A DNA stretch of 64,000 nt from Paraburkholderia bannensis (GTDB lineage Bacteria > Pseudomonadota > Gammaproteobacteria > Burkholderiales > Burkholderiaceae), in the NCBI RefSeq assembly GCF_014200455.1, contig NZ_JACHBW010000010.1, forward strand, positions 246,471 to 310,470. The letters are read 5' to 3'. The notes below the pieces were generated by a model. It searched no databases, was not told where the DNA came from, and worked only from the letters and a program-made list of their open reading frames with translations. Of the stretch, positions 1-8,564 are shown piece by piece. Both the position numbers and the translations under genes were made by a program. Position 1 is the first letter of the stretch, and the number at the start of each line of letters is the position of its first letter.

Positions 1-1
1 G

Positions 2-253
2 TCGACGCCGTATCCCGATCCCACCCAGTTCGATCCGAACAGCCCCTACTACGATGCGAAATCCACGCAGGAGAATCCGCGCTGGATGCTCGTCGACGTA
101 GTGTTCAAGAAGAAGTCTGCGTTGATACCGCTCGCCACCTTGCGCGAGCATGACGAACTCGCCGGGATGCGCGTGCTCGCCAAAGGCAATCGCCTTTCCA
201 TTACGCCGGTTACGAAGTCCGAGTGGGACTTCATTACGAAGCGACTGATGTAA
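2..253 (+). CDS. EVE domain-containing protein (C-terminal part)
   Basis: Only the last 83 codons are in the window; the gene starts upstream. The visible part has the typical EVE (PUA-like) C-terminus: a YPDPTQFD stretch, an SPYYD..S segment, ENPRW..VDVVF, a LAKGNRLSI segment and a final EWDFI. EVE domains form an aromatic cage that in related PUA-like folds binds modified nucleotides in RNA or DNA; the housekeeping role of this short bacterial form is not settled. A perfect 18-bp AT-rich palindrome follows the stop codon at 273-290. Family assignment is by motif recall and is fairly secure. Confidence 0.8.
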   Translation, partial: STPYPDPTQFDPNSPYYDAKSTQENPRWMLVDVVFKKKSALIPLATLREHDELAGMRVLAKGNRLSITPVTKSEWDFITKRLM

Positions 254-272
254 CGCTTCGACTTCATTCGGG

Positions 273-290
273 GCAATCTTTAAAGATTGC
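273..290. repeat. Perfect 18-bp palindrome after the EVE gene
   Basis: GCAATCTTTAAAGATTGC is its own reverse complement. It lies 20 bp after the EVE stop and about 185 bp before the next start codon. It is followed by AAAA rather than a T-run, so it fits an operator or weak transcript-end hairpin better than a classical terminator. Confidence 0.45.
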
Positions 291-474
291 AAAACGCCCT
301 GCCGATAGCGGGAACCGCGCGCGCGGCGCATCGCTCAAAGAACACGCACGGCCCTGCACACACAGCCGACACGCCCTCGCGAACTTACGCACAATCATGC
401 GCTCGCGCGGGCCATGGTCGTGTCGATGTACGTGTGCCGGCCGCCTGCGCAATCCGTTCTGCAAGGAGCCCAAA

Positions 475-1203
475 ATGAAGAGAACAACCGCCGTCACGCT
501 CGCCGCCGCTTTTGCCGCTGCTGTACCGCTGGCCATGACGCTTGCGCCGCGTGCTGCGTACGCACAGAGCGAAGCGCGCTATCAACCTTCGGGCGTGCTC
601 TCGCTGTCCTCGCAGGCAAGCGCCGAAGTCCCGCAGGACGTCGTCACGATCACGCTGTTCTACGAGCAGGAAGCGAGCGATCCCGCCACGCTGACCAACA
701 CGCTCAATCAACGCGCCGATTCGGCGCTGCAAAAAGCCAGGGGCGTCGCGGGCGTGACCGCGCGCTCGGGCCAGTTCTCGATCTATCCGTCCACCGATCG
801 CGATGGCCGCATTTCCGCGTGGCGCGGCCGCACGGAAGTCGTGCTGGAGTCGCATGACTTCGCGGCGGCGTCGAAACTCGCAGGCGAGATGGCTTCGGTG
901 ATGCAGGTGGGCAACGTGCAGTTCTCGCTGTCGCCCGAAGCGCAGCGCGCCGCCGAACAGAAGCTCTCCGGCGAAGCGATCGCCTCGTTCCGCGAGCAGG
1001 CCTCCGCTGCCGCGCGTGCATTCGGCTACGGCAGCTACTCGATCCGCGACGTGAACGTGGGCCACAACGGCGTCGCGCCGCGTCCGATGATGATGATGAG
1101 CGCACGCGCCGCCAGTGCCGATGCGAAGATGGCGCCGATGCCGCTGGAAGGCGGTACGTCGACGGTCACGGTCAACGTGTCGGGCTCGGTGCAGATGAAG
1201 TAA
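475..1203 (+). CDS. SIMPL domain (DUF541) periplasmic protein
   Basis: A 242-aa secreted protein. Residues 1-30 are a signal peptide (MKRTTA start, hydrophobic core, cleavage near AYA/Q). The rest matches the SIMPL/DUF541 family: GVLSLSSQASAEVPQDVV near the N-terminus, a pairing-like domain with GVTARSGQFSIYP, and a C-terminal TVTVNVSGSVQ strand. E. coli YggE of this family lowers oxidative stress; the biochemical activity is unknown. The start was chosen at 475 because the ATG follows GGAG at 464-467 and begins the signal peptide; in-frame codons further upstream give a low-quality N-terminus. A methionine-rich patch (four Met) lies near residue 205. The transcript ends in the shared terminator at 1221-1268. 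Confidence 0.85.
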   Translation: MKRTTAVTLAAAFAAAVPLAMTLAPRAAYAQSEARYQPSGVLSLSSQASAEVPQDVVTITLFYEQEASDPATLTNTLNQRADSALQKARGVAGVTARSGQFSIYPSTDRDGRISAWRGRTEVVLESHDFAAASKLAGEMASVMQVGNVQFSLSPEAQRAAEQKLSGEAIASFREQASAAARAFGYGSYSIRDVNVGHNGVAPRPMMMMSARAASADAKMAPMPLEGGTSTVTVNVSGSVQMK

Positions 1204-1220
1204 AGGCTCACCCGGCGCCC

Positions 1221-1268
1221 GCCGCATTAAAAAAGCCACGGCAAAAACCGTGGCTTTTTTAATGCGGC
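1221..1268. terminator. Bidirectional terminator, 21-bp perfect arms
   Basis: Arms 1221-1241 and 1248-1268 are exact reverse complements around a 6-nt CAAAAA loop. Each arm contains an A-run or T-run, so a U-tract forms on both strands. It lies between the convergent ends of the SIMPL gene (+) and lgt (-) and can terminate both. Confidence 0.9.
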
Positions 1269-1291
1269 GGCGCGCGCATCAGCGCGCCGAA

Positions 1292-2206
1292 TCAGCTCTT
1301 CGCGGCAACCGTCTGCTGCGAAGCCGGATTGCGCTTCGCGCGGCGATACGCCCAGACCATCAGCAACACGCCCGCGATGATCATCGGCAGCGAGAGCCAT
1401 TGACCCATCGAAAAGCCCAGCGCGAGCAGGCCGAGGAAGTCGTCGGGTTCACGCGCGAACTCCACCGTGAAGCGCGCAAGACCGTAGCCGATCAGGAACA
1501 TCGCCGAGATCGCGCCCACCGGACGCGGCTTGCGCGAGAACAGGATCAGCACGATGAACAGCGCCACGCCTTCGAGCGCGATTTCATACAGTTCGGACGG
1601 ATGACGCGGCAGCAGGTGATACTGCGCGAACACTTCGTTCAGATGCCACTTCGCAGCCAGCGCCGGATGCGTCTGCAGCCAGGCGGCGTCGTCGTTCGCC
1701 GCGCCCGGGAACATCATCGCCCAGGGCGAATCGGGCGAAGTCACGCGACCCCACAGTTCGCCGTTGATGAAGTTGCCCAGACGCCCGGCGGCCAGGCCCG
1801 TAGGGACCATCGGCGCAACGAAGTCGGTTACCTGCAGCCACGTGCGCCCGCGCTGCCATGCGAACAGCACCATCGCGAAGGTCACGCCCAGGAAGCCGCC
1901 GTGGAACGACATGCCGCCTTCCCACACCTTGAAGATGTCGAGCGGATGCGCGAAGTACCAGCTCGCCTTGTAGAACAGCACGTAGCCCAGCCGACCGCCG
2001 AGGATGGTGCCCAGCACGCCGTAGAACAGGATGTCGTCGATGTCCTTGACGGTCCAGCCCTGCGCGGCCACGAACGGCAGGCGCAGGCGCAGACGGCCGA
2101 TCACGATCGCGAGAATGAAGCCGACGAGATACATGAGGCCGTACCAGCGCACGGCGAGCGGCCCCAGATGGATGGCGACAGGGTCGAAATTCGGGTGAAT
2201 GAGCAT
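1292..2206 (-). CDS. lgt: Prolipoprotein diacylglyceryl transferase
   Basis: A 304-aa inner-membrane enzyme that transfers diacylglycerol from phosphatidylglycerol to the lipobox cysteine of prolipoproteins, the first step of lipoprotein maturation. It begins MLIHPNFDPVAIHLG and carries the Lgt signature GRLGNFINGELWGR, the SFHGGFLG motif and the HPSELYE motif. Seven hydrophobic segments are spread through the protein, as expected. The start ATG at 2206 has no competing in-frame start that extends the known N-terminus. It is divergent from ilvD with about 280 bp between the two starts. Confidence 0.97.
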   Translation of the reverse strand: MLIHPNFDPVAIHLGPLAVRWYGLMYLVGFILAIVIGRLRLRLPFVAAQGWTVKDIDDILFYGVLGTILGGRLGYVLFYKASWYFAHPLDIFKVWEGGMSFHGGFLGVTFAMVLFAWQRGRTWLQVTDFVAPMVPTGLAAGRLGNFINGELWGRVTSPDSPWAMMFPGAANDDAAWLQTHPALAAKWHLNEVFAQYHLLPRHPSELYEIALEGVALFIVLILFSRKPRPVGAISAMFLIGYGLARFTVEFAREPDDFLGLLALGFSMGQWLSLPMIIAGVLLMVWAYRRAKRNPASQQTVAAKS

Positions 2207-2487
2207 CGTAGAAAGCGTTCTTGTCGGCGGTGAGCTGTGAAAGCGGATTGCAGGATGCGCCGCGCCTGGCGACGCCGAAGCGTGACATTATCGCCGACGC
2301 GCAGGGCCGCGAGCCATTTTGCACATCGGGCACTTTAGGGGCCGGATATGAAAGCGCCATGCGCGCGCGACACATCGCCTGGTCGCAGCCCCTGTAAAGA
2401 TATGGCCCGAATAATAGCCTGGACATTGGGCGTTTCAAGGACCATCCTGTTTTGACAGAGCCGAGACACGTCCAACGGAGACTCCCC

Positions 2488-4161
2488 ATGCCCTACAACC
2501 GTCGTTCGAAGCACATCACGCAAGGCGTCGCGCGTTCGCCGAACCGCTCGATGTATTACGCGCTCGGCTACGAGAAGGCCGATTTCGACAAGCCGATGAT
2601 CGGCATCGCCAACGGCCATTCGACCATCACGCCGTGCAACGCGGGCCTGCAGCGCCTCGCCGACGCGGCCGTGGAAGCCGTCAAGCGCGCCGACGCCAAC
2701 GCCCAGACCTTCGGCACGCCGACGATCTCCGACGGCATGTCGATGGGCACCGAAGGCATGAAATACTCGCTGGTCTCGCGCGAAGTGATCGCCGACTGCA
2801 TCGAGACCTGCGTGCAGGGGCAATGGATGGACGGCGTGGTCGTGATCGGCGGCTGCGACAAGAACATGCCGGGCGGCATGATCGCGCTGGCGCGCATCAA
2901 CGTGCCGGGCATCTATGTGTACGGCGGCACGATCCGCCCGGGCCACTGGAAGGGCAAGGACCTGACGATCGTCTCCGCGTTCGAAGCCGTGGGCGAATTC
3001 ACCGCCGGGCGCATGAGCGAAGAGGACTTCGAGGGCGTCGAGAAAAACGCCTGTCCGTCTACCGGTTCGTGCGGCGGCATGTACACCGCCAATACGATGA
3101 GTTCGTCGTTCGAGGCGCTGGGGATGTCGCTGCTCTATTCGTCGACGATGGCCAATCCCGATCAGGAAAAGGTCGATTCGGCGGCCGAATCGGCACGCGT
3201 GCTGGTGGAAGCCGTCAAGAAGGACCTCAAGCCGCGCGACATCATCACGAAAAAGTCGATCGAGAACGCCGTGGCGCTCATCATGGCCACGGGCGGCTCG
3301 ACCAATGCCGTGCTGCACTATCTGGCGATCGCGCATGCCGCCGAAATCGACTGGAGCATCGACGACTTCGAGCGCATGCGCAAGAAAGTGCCGGTGATCT
3401 GCGATCTCAAGCCCTCGGGGCAATACGTGGCGACCGATCTGCACGCGGCGGGCGGCATTCCGCAGGTGCTCAAGCTGCTGCTGGACGCGGGCATGCTGCA
3501 CGGCGACTGCATGACCATCACCGGCCGCACCATGGCCGAAGAACTAAAGGATGTGCCGTCGAAGCCGCGCGCCGATCAAAAGGTGATCTACCCCATCGAG
3601 CGGGCGCTCTACAAGGAAGGGCACCTCGCGATCCTCAAGGGCAATCTCGCCACCGACGGTGCCGTCGCCAAGATCACCGGCCTGAAGAACCCCGTCATCA
3701 CCGGCCCGGCGCGCGTATTCGACGACGAGCAGAGCGCGATGGAAGCCATCCTCGCCGACAAGATCAAGGCCGGCGACATCGTCGTGCTGCGCTACCTTGG
3801 GCCGAAGGGCGGGCCGGGCATGCCGGAGATGCTCGCGCCTACATCGGCGATCATCGGCAAGGGGCTGGGCGAATCGGTCGGCCTGATCACCGACGGGCGC
3901 TTTTCGGGGGGCACCTGGGGCATGGTGGTGGGCCACGTCGCGCCCGAAGCCTTTGAGGGCGGCGCGATTGCGCTGGTGCAGGAAGGCGACTCGATCACCA
4001 TCGACGCGCATCAACTCCTGCTGCAACTCAATATCGACGACGCCGAGCTGGCGCGCCGCCGGGCGGCATGGAAGCAGCCCGCGCCGCGTTACACCCGTGG
4101 TGTGCTGGCGAAGTTCGCGGCACTCACGCGGCCCTCGAACCTGGGAGCGGTGACGGGATAA
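2488..4161 (+). CDS. ilvD: Dihydroxy-acid dehydratase
   Basis: 557 aa. Catalyses dehydration of 2,3-dihydroxy-isovalerate and -methylvalerate in branched-chain amino acid synthesis. The probable [Fe-S] ligands are visible as Cys50 (TITPCNAG), Cys123 (GGCDKNMPGG) and Cys195 (STGSCGGMYTANTM). The C-terminal half has the family's GGPGMPEML and DGRFSGGTWG motifs. The start was placed at 2488 (MPYNRRSKHITQG), with GGAG at 2477-2480 in front; an in-frame extension upstream to 2452 adds 12 residues that are not family-like. Monocistronic, closed by the hairpin at 4199-4229. Confidence 0.97.
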   Translation: MPYNRRSKHITQGVARSPNRSMYYALGYEKADFDKPMIGIANGHSTITPCNAGLQRLADAAVEAVKRADANAQTFGTPTISDGMSMGTEGMKYSLVSREVIADCIETCVQGQWMDGVVVIGGCDKNMPGGMIALARINVPGIYVYGGTIRPGHWKGKDLTIVSAFEAVGEFTAGRMSEEDFEGVEKNACPSTGSCGGMYTANTMSSSFEALGMSLLYSSTMANPDQEKVDSAAESARVLVEAVKKDLKPRDIITKKSIENAVALIMATGGSTNAVLHYLAIAHAAEIDWSIDDFERMRKKVPVICDLKPSGQYVATDLHAAGGIPQVLKLLLDAGMLHGDCMTITGRTMAEELKDVPSKPRADQKVIYPIERALYKEGHLAILKGNLATDGAVAKITGLKNPVITGPARVFDDEQSAMEAILADKIKAGDIVVLRYLGPKGGPGMPEMLAPTSAIIGKGLGESVGLITDGRFSGGTWGMVVGHVAPEAFEGGAIALVQEGDSITIDAHQLLLQLNIDDAELARRRAAWKQPAPRYTRGVLAKFAALTRPSNLGAVTG

Positions 4162-4198
4162 GGCTGGACGCGTGTTTGTCGCCATGCATCAATAGACA

Positions 4199-4229
4199 AA
4201 AGGGCGCGCTGTCAGAACGCGCGCCCTTT
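4199..4229 (+). terminator. Rho-independent terminator after ilvD
   Basis: An 11-bp stem AAAGGGCGCGC (4199-4209) pairs with GCGCGCCCTTT (4219-4229) around a 9-nt loop, followed by GCTTCT. It lies 37 bp after the ilvD stop. Confidence 0.85.
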
Positions 4230-4234
4230 GCTTC

Positions 4235-4240
4235 TATAAT
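4235..4240 (+). promoter_or_regulatory. -10 element upstream of the cytochrome gene
   Basis: TATAAT at 4235-4240, 39 bp before the cytochrome start, is a perfect -10 hexamer. The -35 region falls inside the preceding terminator and is poor, so the call rests on the -10 only. Confidence 0.4.
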
Positions 4241-4279
4241 GCGACGACACAGCCGGCGACCACGCTGGCGGAGACCAGC

Positions 4280-4675
4280 ATGAAACTGAAGTCGCAAGCG
4301 AAGAACAAGACAGCGACGCCAGCCGCCCCGCTGGCACGGAGCATCGCAGCACTAGCCGCATTGGCGTTGAGCTGCACGTTTGCAGCCCCGGCCGCCCACG
4401 CGCAAGGGGGACCGGGCAGCACCCCTGGCGGCCTTGCGCTCGCACAGCAACAGAACTGCATGAGCTGCCATTCGGTCACGCGCACCTTCATGGGTCCCGC
4501 CCTGCGCGATGTGGCGTCGAAATACGCAGCCAGGCCCGAAGCGCAGACCTATCTTGCGCACAAGATCATGGAAGGCAGCGCGGGCGTATGGGGCATGGTG
4601 CCGATGCCCGCCAACACGCAACTGAGCCCGGGCCAGGCGGCCATGCTCGCGAGCTGGATTCTTACGTTGAAGTGA
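4280..4675 (+). CDS. Small class I c-type cytochrome
   Basis: 131 aa. A long basic-then-hydrophobic leader (residues 1-42, ending AHAQ) exports it. The mature part carries one haem-binding CMSCH motif (Cys60, Cys63, His64) and a likely axial Met in MVPMPAN (Met109), the usual cytochrome c551/c552 layout of about 85 residues. It is probably a periplasmic single-electron carrier; the partner is not visible here. The signal region is unusually Lys/Ala-rich at its start. It converges on the DUF2486 gene with only 9 bp between the stop codons. Confidence 0.88.
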   Translation: MKLKSQAKNKTATPAAPLARSIAALAALALSCTFAAPAAHAQGGPGSTPGGLALAQQQNCMSCHSVTRTFMGPALRDVASKYAARPEAQTYLAHKIMEGSAGVWGMVPMPANTQLSPGQAAMLASWILTLK

Positions 4676-4684
4676 TCCTGGAGA

Positions 4685-5275
4685 TCACGCGCTGGGCGTT
4701 TGACCCGTCGTGGTCCCATGCGTGGCGCGCGCGGCCAGTTCTTCGCGCACCGCCGCCTTCACCCAGCCCTTGAGCTCGGTTTCGAGCGCGAGGCCAATCT
4801 CGCGCGACACCTGCCCCACGATCCAGTGCGAATGCTCCTGCATCGCTGCACTGCAACGCTGTTCGATCACACCGCGCCCCTCGCCGGTCAGCCAGCTCAG
4901 CGCACGTCCGCGCAGGCGTTCGACCAGCGCGTCGGCATCCTGGGCGTAGAGCGCATAGGAATCTTCGCGCACGGGCGCGGTGACGGGTTCGCTCGCGGCT
5001 CCATGCGCGGCTTGATGCGCGAACTCAGGTGTTGGCTCAGGAGCGAGCGTGGGCTCGTGCACCGAATGCACCGCTGCCATCGTCTCGGCAGACGTGGGCG
5101 TCGCGAATGGTTCCGGGGCGGACGCCGGCACCAAACCGGCCAGCGCGGCTGCGTCCGCCGCTTCCGGCACCCGCGAACGCTCGAACGGCGAGCGCGCGCG
5201 CAGCAGATTGCCCGCCACGAGGATGTCGCTCAAAAGCGGGATCGGGGCCTCTTCGATCTCATGCAGGTCGGACAC
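4685..5275 (-). CDS. DUF2486 family protein
   Basis: A protein of unknown function typically found next to holC in Burkholderia relatives. The translated product is 196 aa if the GTG at 5275 is used. This is preferred because GGAGG lies 5 nt upstream and the protein then starts at the conserved SDLHEIEEAPIPLLSDIL; an ATG at 5350 gives a 25-residue extension overlapping holC by 8 bp. The middle (about residues 55-110) is Ala/Pro/Glu-rich and probably disordered. The C-terminal 80 residues are helical, with an ARATHG tail. Likely co-transcribed with pepA-holC. Confidence 0.7.
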   Translation of the reverse strand: MSDLHEIEEAPIPLLSDILVAGNLLRARSPFERSRVPEAADAAALAGLVPASAPEPFATPTSAETMAAVHSVHEPTLAPEPTPEFAHQAAHGAASEPVTAPVREDSYALYAQDADALVERLRGRALSWLTGEGRGVIEQRCSAAMQEHSHWIVGQVSREIGLALETELKGWVKAAVREELAARATHGTTTGQTPSA

Positions 5276-5342
5276 GATCACCTCCTTCGGATATCGATCC
5301 GGCAAATCACCAGGCGCGGCAGGCGAGCGCTGCTGCGAGCGC

Positions 5343-5759
5343 TCAACCACCCTGCCTGTAGTTGTTCAGCGTATAGCCGCGGTCGCGATAGAAACGATAG
5401 CGCTCGCGGCCCGACGCCAGTTCCTCGGGCGCATCGCCGATCACTTCCAGCAAACGCTCGAAGCGCGCGAACTGCGGCGGCACCGCAGCGCCGAGGTTCA
5501 GCAGCACGCGATGATGCGGCGCACGTTCGAGATCGGCGGTAAGCACGATGGGCGTCTGCACGGCCTCCGCGTTGTCGGCCATGCAGTGAGGCACAAACTC
5601 AAGCGGCGAGAAGGTCCACAGCAGCTCGTCGAAGGTACGCAGGCGCGCCGGCTCGGCCAGCACGACAACCTGCTGGTCGGCCAGATACGCCTTGCGCACG
5701 AGGCGGCAAGCGTACAGCAGCGCATCGCCCACGTTGGTGTGGAAGTCGATGCGCGTCAT
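5343..5759 (-). CDS. holC: DNA polymerase III subunit chi
   Basis: 138 aa. Chi links the clamp-loader psi subunit to single-stranded-DNA-binding protein in the replisome. It starts MTRIDFHTNVGDALLYACRLVRKAY and contains the HC-type core around FVPHCMADN plus the C-terminal RYRFYRDRGYTLNNYR, both typical of the family at its usual length (about 140 aa). It lies 40 bp downstream of pepA on the same strand, the standard pepA-holC arrangement. Confidence 0.95.
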   Translation of the reverse strand: MTRIDFHTNVGDALLYACRLVRKAYLADQQVVVLAEPARLRTFDELLWTFSPLEFVPHCMADNAEAVQTPIVLTADLERAPHHRVLLNLGAAVPPQFARFERLLEVIGDAPEELASGRERYRFYRDRGYTLNNYRQGG

Positions 5760-5799
5760 GCCGCGTGCCCTTCTTTCGTTACCTTCACTACGTTCAACG

Positions 5800-7326
5800 T
5801 CATTGCCCCGCGCGACCGTCCGCGGCCCGATCGATCAGGAACTGCGCGAGCAGCGGCACCGGACGACCCGTCGCACCCTTGGCCGCGCCGCCCTTCCATG
5901 CCGTACCGGCGATGTCCAGGTGAGCCCACGGATACGCTTCGGTAAAGCGCGACAGGAAGCACGCCGCCGTCACCGCTCCGCCCGGACGTCCGCCGATATT
6001 GGCGAGGTCCGCGAAATTCGACTTGAGCTGGTCCTGATACTCGTCGTCGAGCGGCAGGCGCCAGGCCGGGTCGTTCGCTTCGCGCGACGCGTCGAGCAGC
6101 TCGCCGGCGAGCGCATCGTCCTTCGAGAACAGACCGCTGTTGTGATGGCCGAGGGCAATCACGCAGGCGCCCGTGAGCGTGGCGATATCGATCACGGCAG
6201 CCGGCTTGAAGCGCTCGACGTACGTGAGCGCGTCGCACAGGATCAGGCGGCCTTCGGCATCGGTGTTGAGCACTTCCACCGTGAGGCCCGCCATCGTCGT
6301 GACGATGTCGCCCGGCTTGGTGGCGTTGCCGGCCGGCATGTTCTCGCAGGTCGGAACCACGCCGATCACGTTGAGCTTCAGGCCCATTTCCGCGACCGCA
6401 CGCATCGTGCCCAGCACCGAACCCGCGCCGCACATGTCGTACTTCATCTCGTCCATGCCCTCGCCGGGCTTGAGCGAAATGCCGCCCGTGTCGAACGTGA
6501 TGCCCTTGCCAACCAGCACGATCGGCGCGGCCTTGGCGCTGGCGCCCTGGTAGTGCAGCACGATGAACTGCGGCGGTTCGACGGAGCCCCTTGTTACAGA
6601 AAGAAACGAGCCCATCTTGAGCGCTTCGATCTGGCGCTCGCCCAATACTTCGGCCTTGAGCTTCCAGTCGCGGGCGAGCTTCTTGGCCGTGGCCGCAAGA
6701 TACGTGGGCGTGCAGACGTTGCCCGGCAGATTGCCGAGGTCGCGCGTGAGGTCCATGCCGTTGGCCAGCGCCACCGCCTGTTTGGCCGAAACCTTGGCGG
6801 CCTTTTCGTCGGCGGCGTCCACGCTGAAGACGACGCGCTTGAGCGCGCGCTGGGCCACATCGGGCTTGCTCTTCATCTGCGTGAAGCGGTAGGTCTCGTT
6901 GCGCAGCGCGAGGATCGCGGCGCGCACGGCCCATTCGCCGGTGCGTTCCTGGATGGGCAACTGCGCGAGCGAGAACGTAACCTGGGCGATGCGCGTGCCG
7001 AGAATCGCGCGCCATGCCGCCCGGACCGCTTCGCCATAGGCCTTCTGGCCAAATGCATCCTGCTTGCCGAGGCCGACCAGCAGCACGCGCGAGGCGCCGA
7101 TGCCAGTGACTTCCGGCAGGAACAAGGTCGACCCGGGCTTGCCGTCCATGTCACCGGCCTTGACCACGCGGGCGATGGTGCCGCCGAGCGCGCCGTCGAT
7201 CACGAACGCCGCGCCGGAGAGGGTCTGCGCTTCGAAGACACCGACCACGACGCAATCCGACTTGCCGGTCAGGAAGGGGCCTTCCCCGCCTTTGCTCCAA
7301 TCACAGGCTTTTATGCTAAAGTCCAT
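5800..7326 (-). CDS. pepA: Leucyl aminopeptidase (M17)
   Basis: 508 aa, the usual length for PepA. A cytosolic hexameric di-metal aminopeptidase that removes N-terminal residues; in some bacteria it also binds DNA in Xer recombination. The C-terminal catalytic domain has GKGITFDTGGISLKP (catalytic Lys and metal Asp), KYDMCGAGSV and the NTDAEGRL signature near residue 352. The N-terminal domain carries the nucleotide-independent macro-like fold. The start ATG at 7326 is divergent from lptF, with 134 bp shared. Confidence 0.97.
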   Translation of the reverse strand: MDFSIKACDWSKGGEGPFLTGKSDCVVVGVFEAQTLSGAAFVIDGALGGTIARVVKAGDMDGKPGSTLFLPEVTGIGASRVLLVGLGKQDAFGQKAYGEAVRAAWRAILGTRIAQVTFSLAQLPIQERTGEWAVRAAILALRNETYRFTQMKSKPDVAQRALKRVVFSVDAADEKAAKVSAKQAVALANGMDLTRDLGNLPGNVCTPTYLAATAKKLARDWKLKAEVLGERQIEALKMGSFLSVTRGSVEPPQFIVLHYQGASAKAAPIVLVGKGITFDTGGISLKPGEGMDEMKYDMCGAGSVLGTMRAVAEMGLKLNVIGVVPTCENMPAGNATKPGDIVTTMAGLTVEVLNTDAEGRLILCDALTYVERFKPAAVIDIATLTGACVIALGHHNSGLFSKDDALAGELLDASREANDPAWRLPLDDEYQDQLKSNFADLANIGGRPGGAVTAACFLSRFTEAYPWAHLDIAGTAWKGGAAKGATGRPVPLLAQFLIDRAADGRAGQ

Positions 7327-7460
7327 CGCGCTTGTCCTCGGATAAAATCAGGGCTTAGGATGAAAGCCGCAATTATCCGCTATTTTTCCCGCGGCGGCTC
7401 CTGGGTGGTAGCGCAAGCTGCGCGGCGCCCGGCGCAGGCCGCCCGCCCTGCCCATCTAGA

Positions 7461-8561
7461 ATGATCTTCGAACGTTCCCTGCAGCGCGAACTCGCGTACA
7501 CGGCCGGCGCCGTGTTCATGGTTCTGCTCACGATCATGCTGACGACGATGATGATCCGCATCGTCGGCTTCGCGGCATCGGGCCAGATCGACCCGCGCGA
7601 CGTGCTGGTCCTGATCGGCCTGACCGTGATCGGCTATCTCGCCGTGATGCTCATCGTCACGCTCTTCGTGTCGATCCTGTTCGTGCTCACGCGCTGGTAC
7701 AAGGATTCCGAAATGGTCGTCTGGCTCGCCTCCGGGGTGAGCCTCACGCGCCTGATCAAGCCGATCGCCGTGTTCTCCACGCCGATCATCCTTGCGATCG
7801 TGTTCTTTGCCTTTATCGGCTGGCCGTGGTCGAACGCGCAGAGCAAGCTGATTCGCGCGCGCTTCCAGCAGCGCGATGAAGTGTCGCTGCTCGCGCCTGG
7901 CCAGTTCCGCGAATCGCCCACCACGCATCGCGTGTTCTTCATCGAAAGCATGAGCCCCGACCAGGCGCGCGTGGAGAACGTGTTCGTCACCAGCACGGAA
8001 AACGGCAAGGTCAACGTGATCGTGTCGAAGACCGGCCACACGGAAATCACCAGGGACGGCGACCGCTTCATCGTGCTGGAGAATGGCCGCCGTTACGATG
8101 GCGAACCGGGCCACCCCGACTTCCGCATCTCCGAATTCCAGCGCTACGGCGTGAAGATCCAGAGCCAGCCGGTGGTCAATACGCCCACGTCCAGCACCAC
8201 GTCCACGCCGGATCTGCTGCGCAACCCGACCAACGACAACCTGGGCGAGTTCGCCTGGCGTATGGGTCTGCCGTTGATCGCGATCAATCTGATGCTGCTG
8301 GCGATCCCGCTCGCGTACCAGAATCCGCGCCGCAGCCGCACCATCAACCTCGTGATGGCCGTGCTGATCTACCTCACTTATTCGAACCTGCTCAACGTGG
8401 TGCAGTCGCAGATCGAGCAAGGCAAGATGGCCTTCGGCGTTGGCCTTGTGATCCTGCACATCATCGTGCTCGCGCTCGTCGTGTTTATTTTCTGGCTGCG
8501 TGTGCGCAACCGGCCGCTCTTTACCCGCGCGATGTTCAGCCGCGCGTCGCAGGGGAACTGA
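7461..8561 (+). CDS. lptF: LPS export ABC transporter permease LptF
   Basis: 366 aa. Half of the LptFG permease that, with LptB, extracts lipopolysaccharide from the inner membrane and feeds the LptCAD bridge. It begins MIFERSLQRELAYTAGAVF with three N-terminal TM helices (about 15-125), a periplasmic beta-jellyroll (about 130-265) and three C-terminal TM helices (about 270-355). lptG follows after 3 bp, so the pair is co-transcribed. Essential in most Gram-negatives. Confidence 0.96.
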   Translation: MIFERSLQRELAYTAGAVFMVLLTIMLTTMMIRIVGFAASGQIDPRDVLVLIGLTVIGYLAVMLIVTLFVSILFVLTRWYKDSEMVVWLASGVSLTRLIKPIAVFSTPIILAIVFFAFIGWPWSNAQSKLIRARFQQRDEVSLLAPGQFRESPTTHRVFFIESMSPDQARVENVFVTSTENGKVNVIVSKTGHTEITRDGDRFIVLENGRRYDGEPGHPDFRISEFQRYGVKIQSQPVVNTPTSSTTSTPDLLRNPTNDNLGEFAWRMGLPLIAINLMLLAIPLAYQNPRRSRTINLVMAVLIYLTYSNLLNVVQSQIEQGKMAFGVGLVILHIIVLALVVFIFWLRVRNRPLFTRAMFSRASQGN

Positions 8562-8564
8562 CCG

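Noticed and set aside
7327..7460. Searched for a leader peptide or riboswitch between pepA and lptF
   Set aside because: Only 134 bp of ordinary divergent promoter sequence; no structured element stood out.
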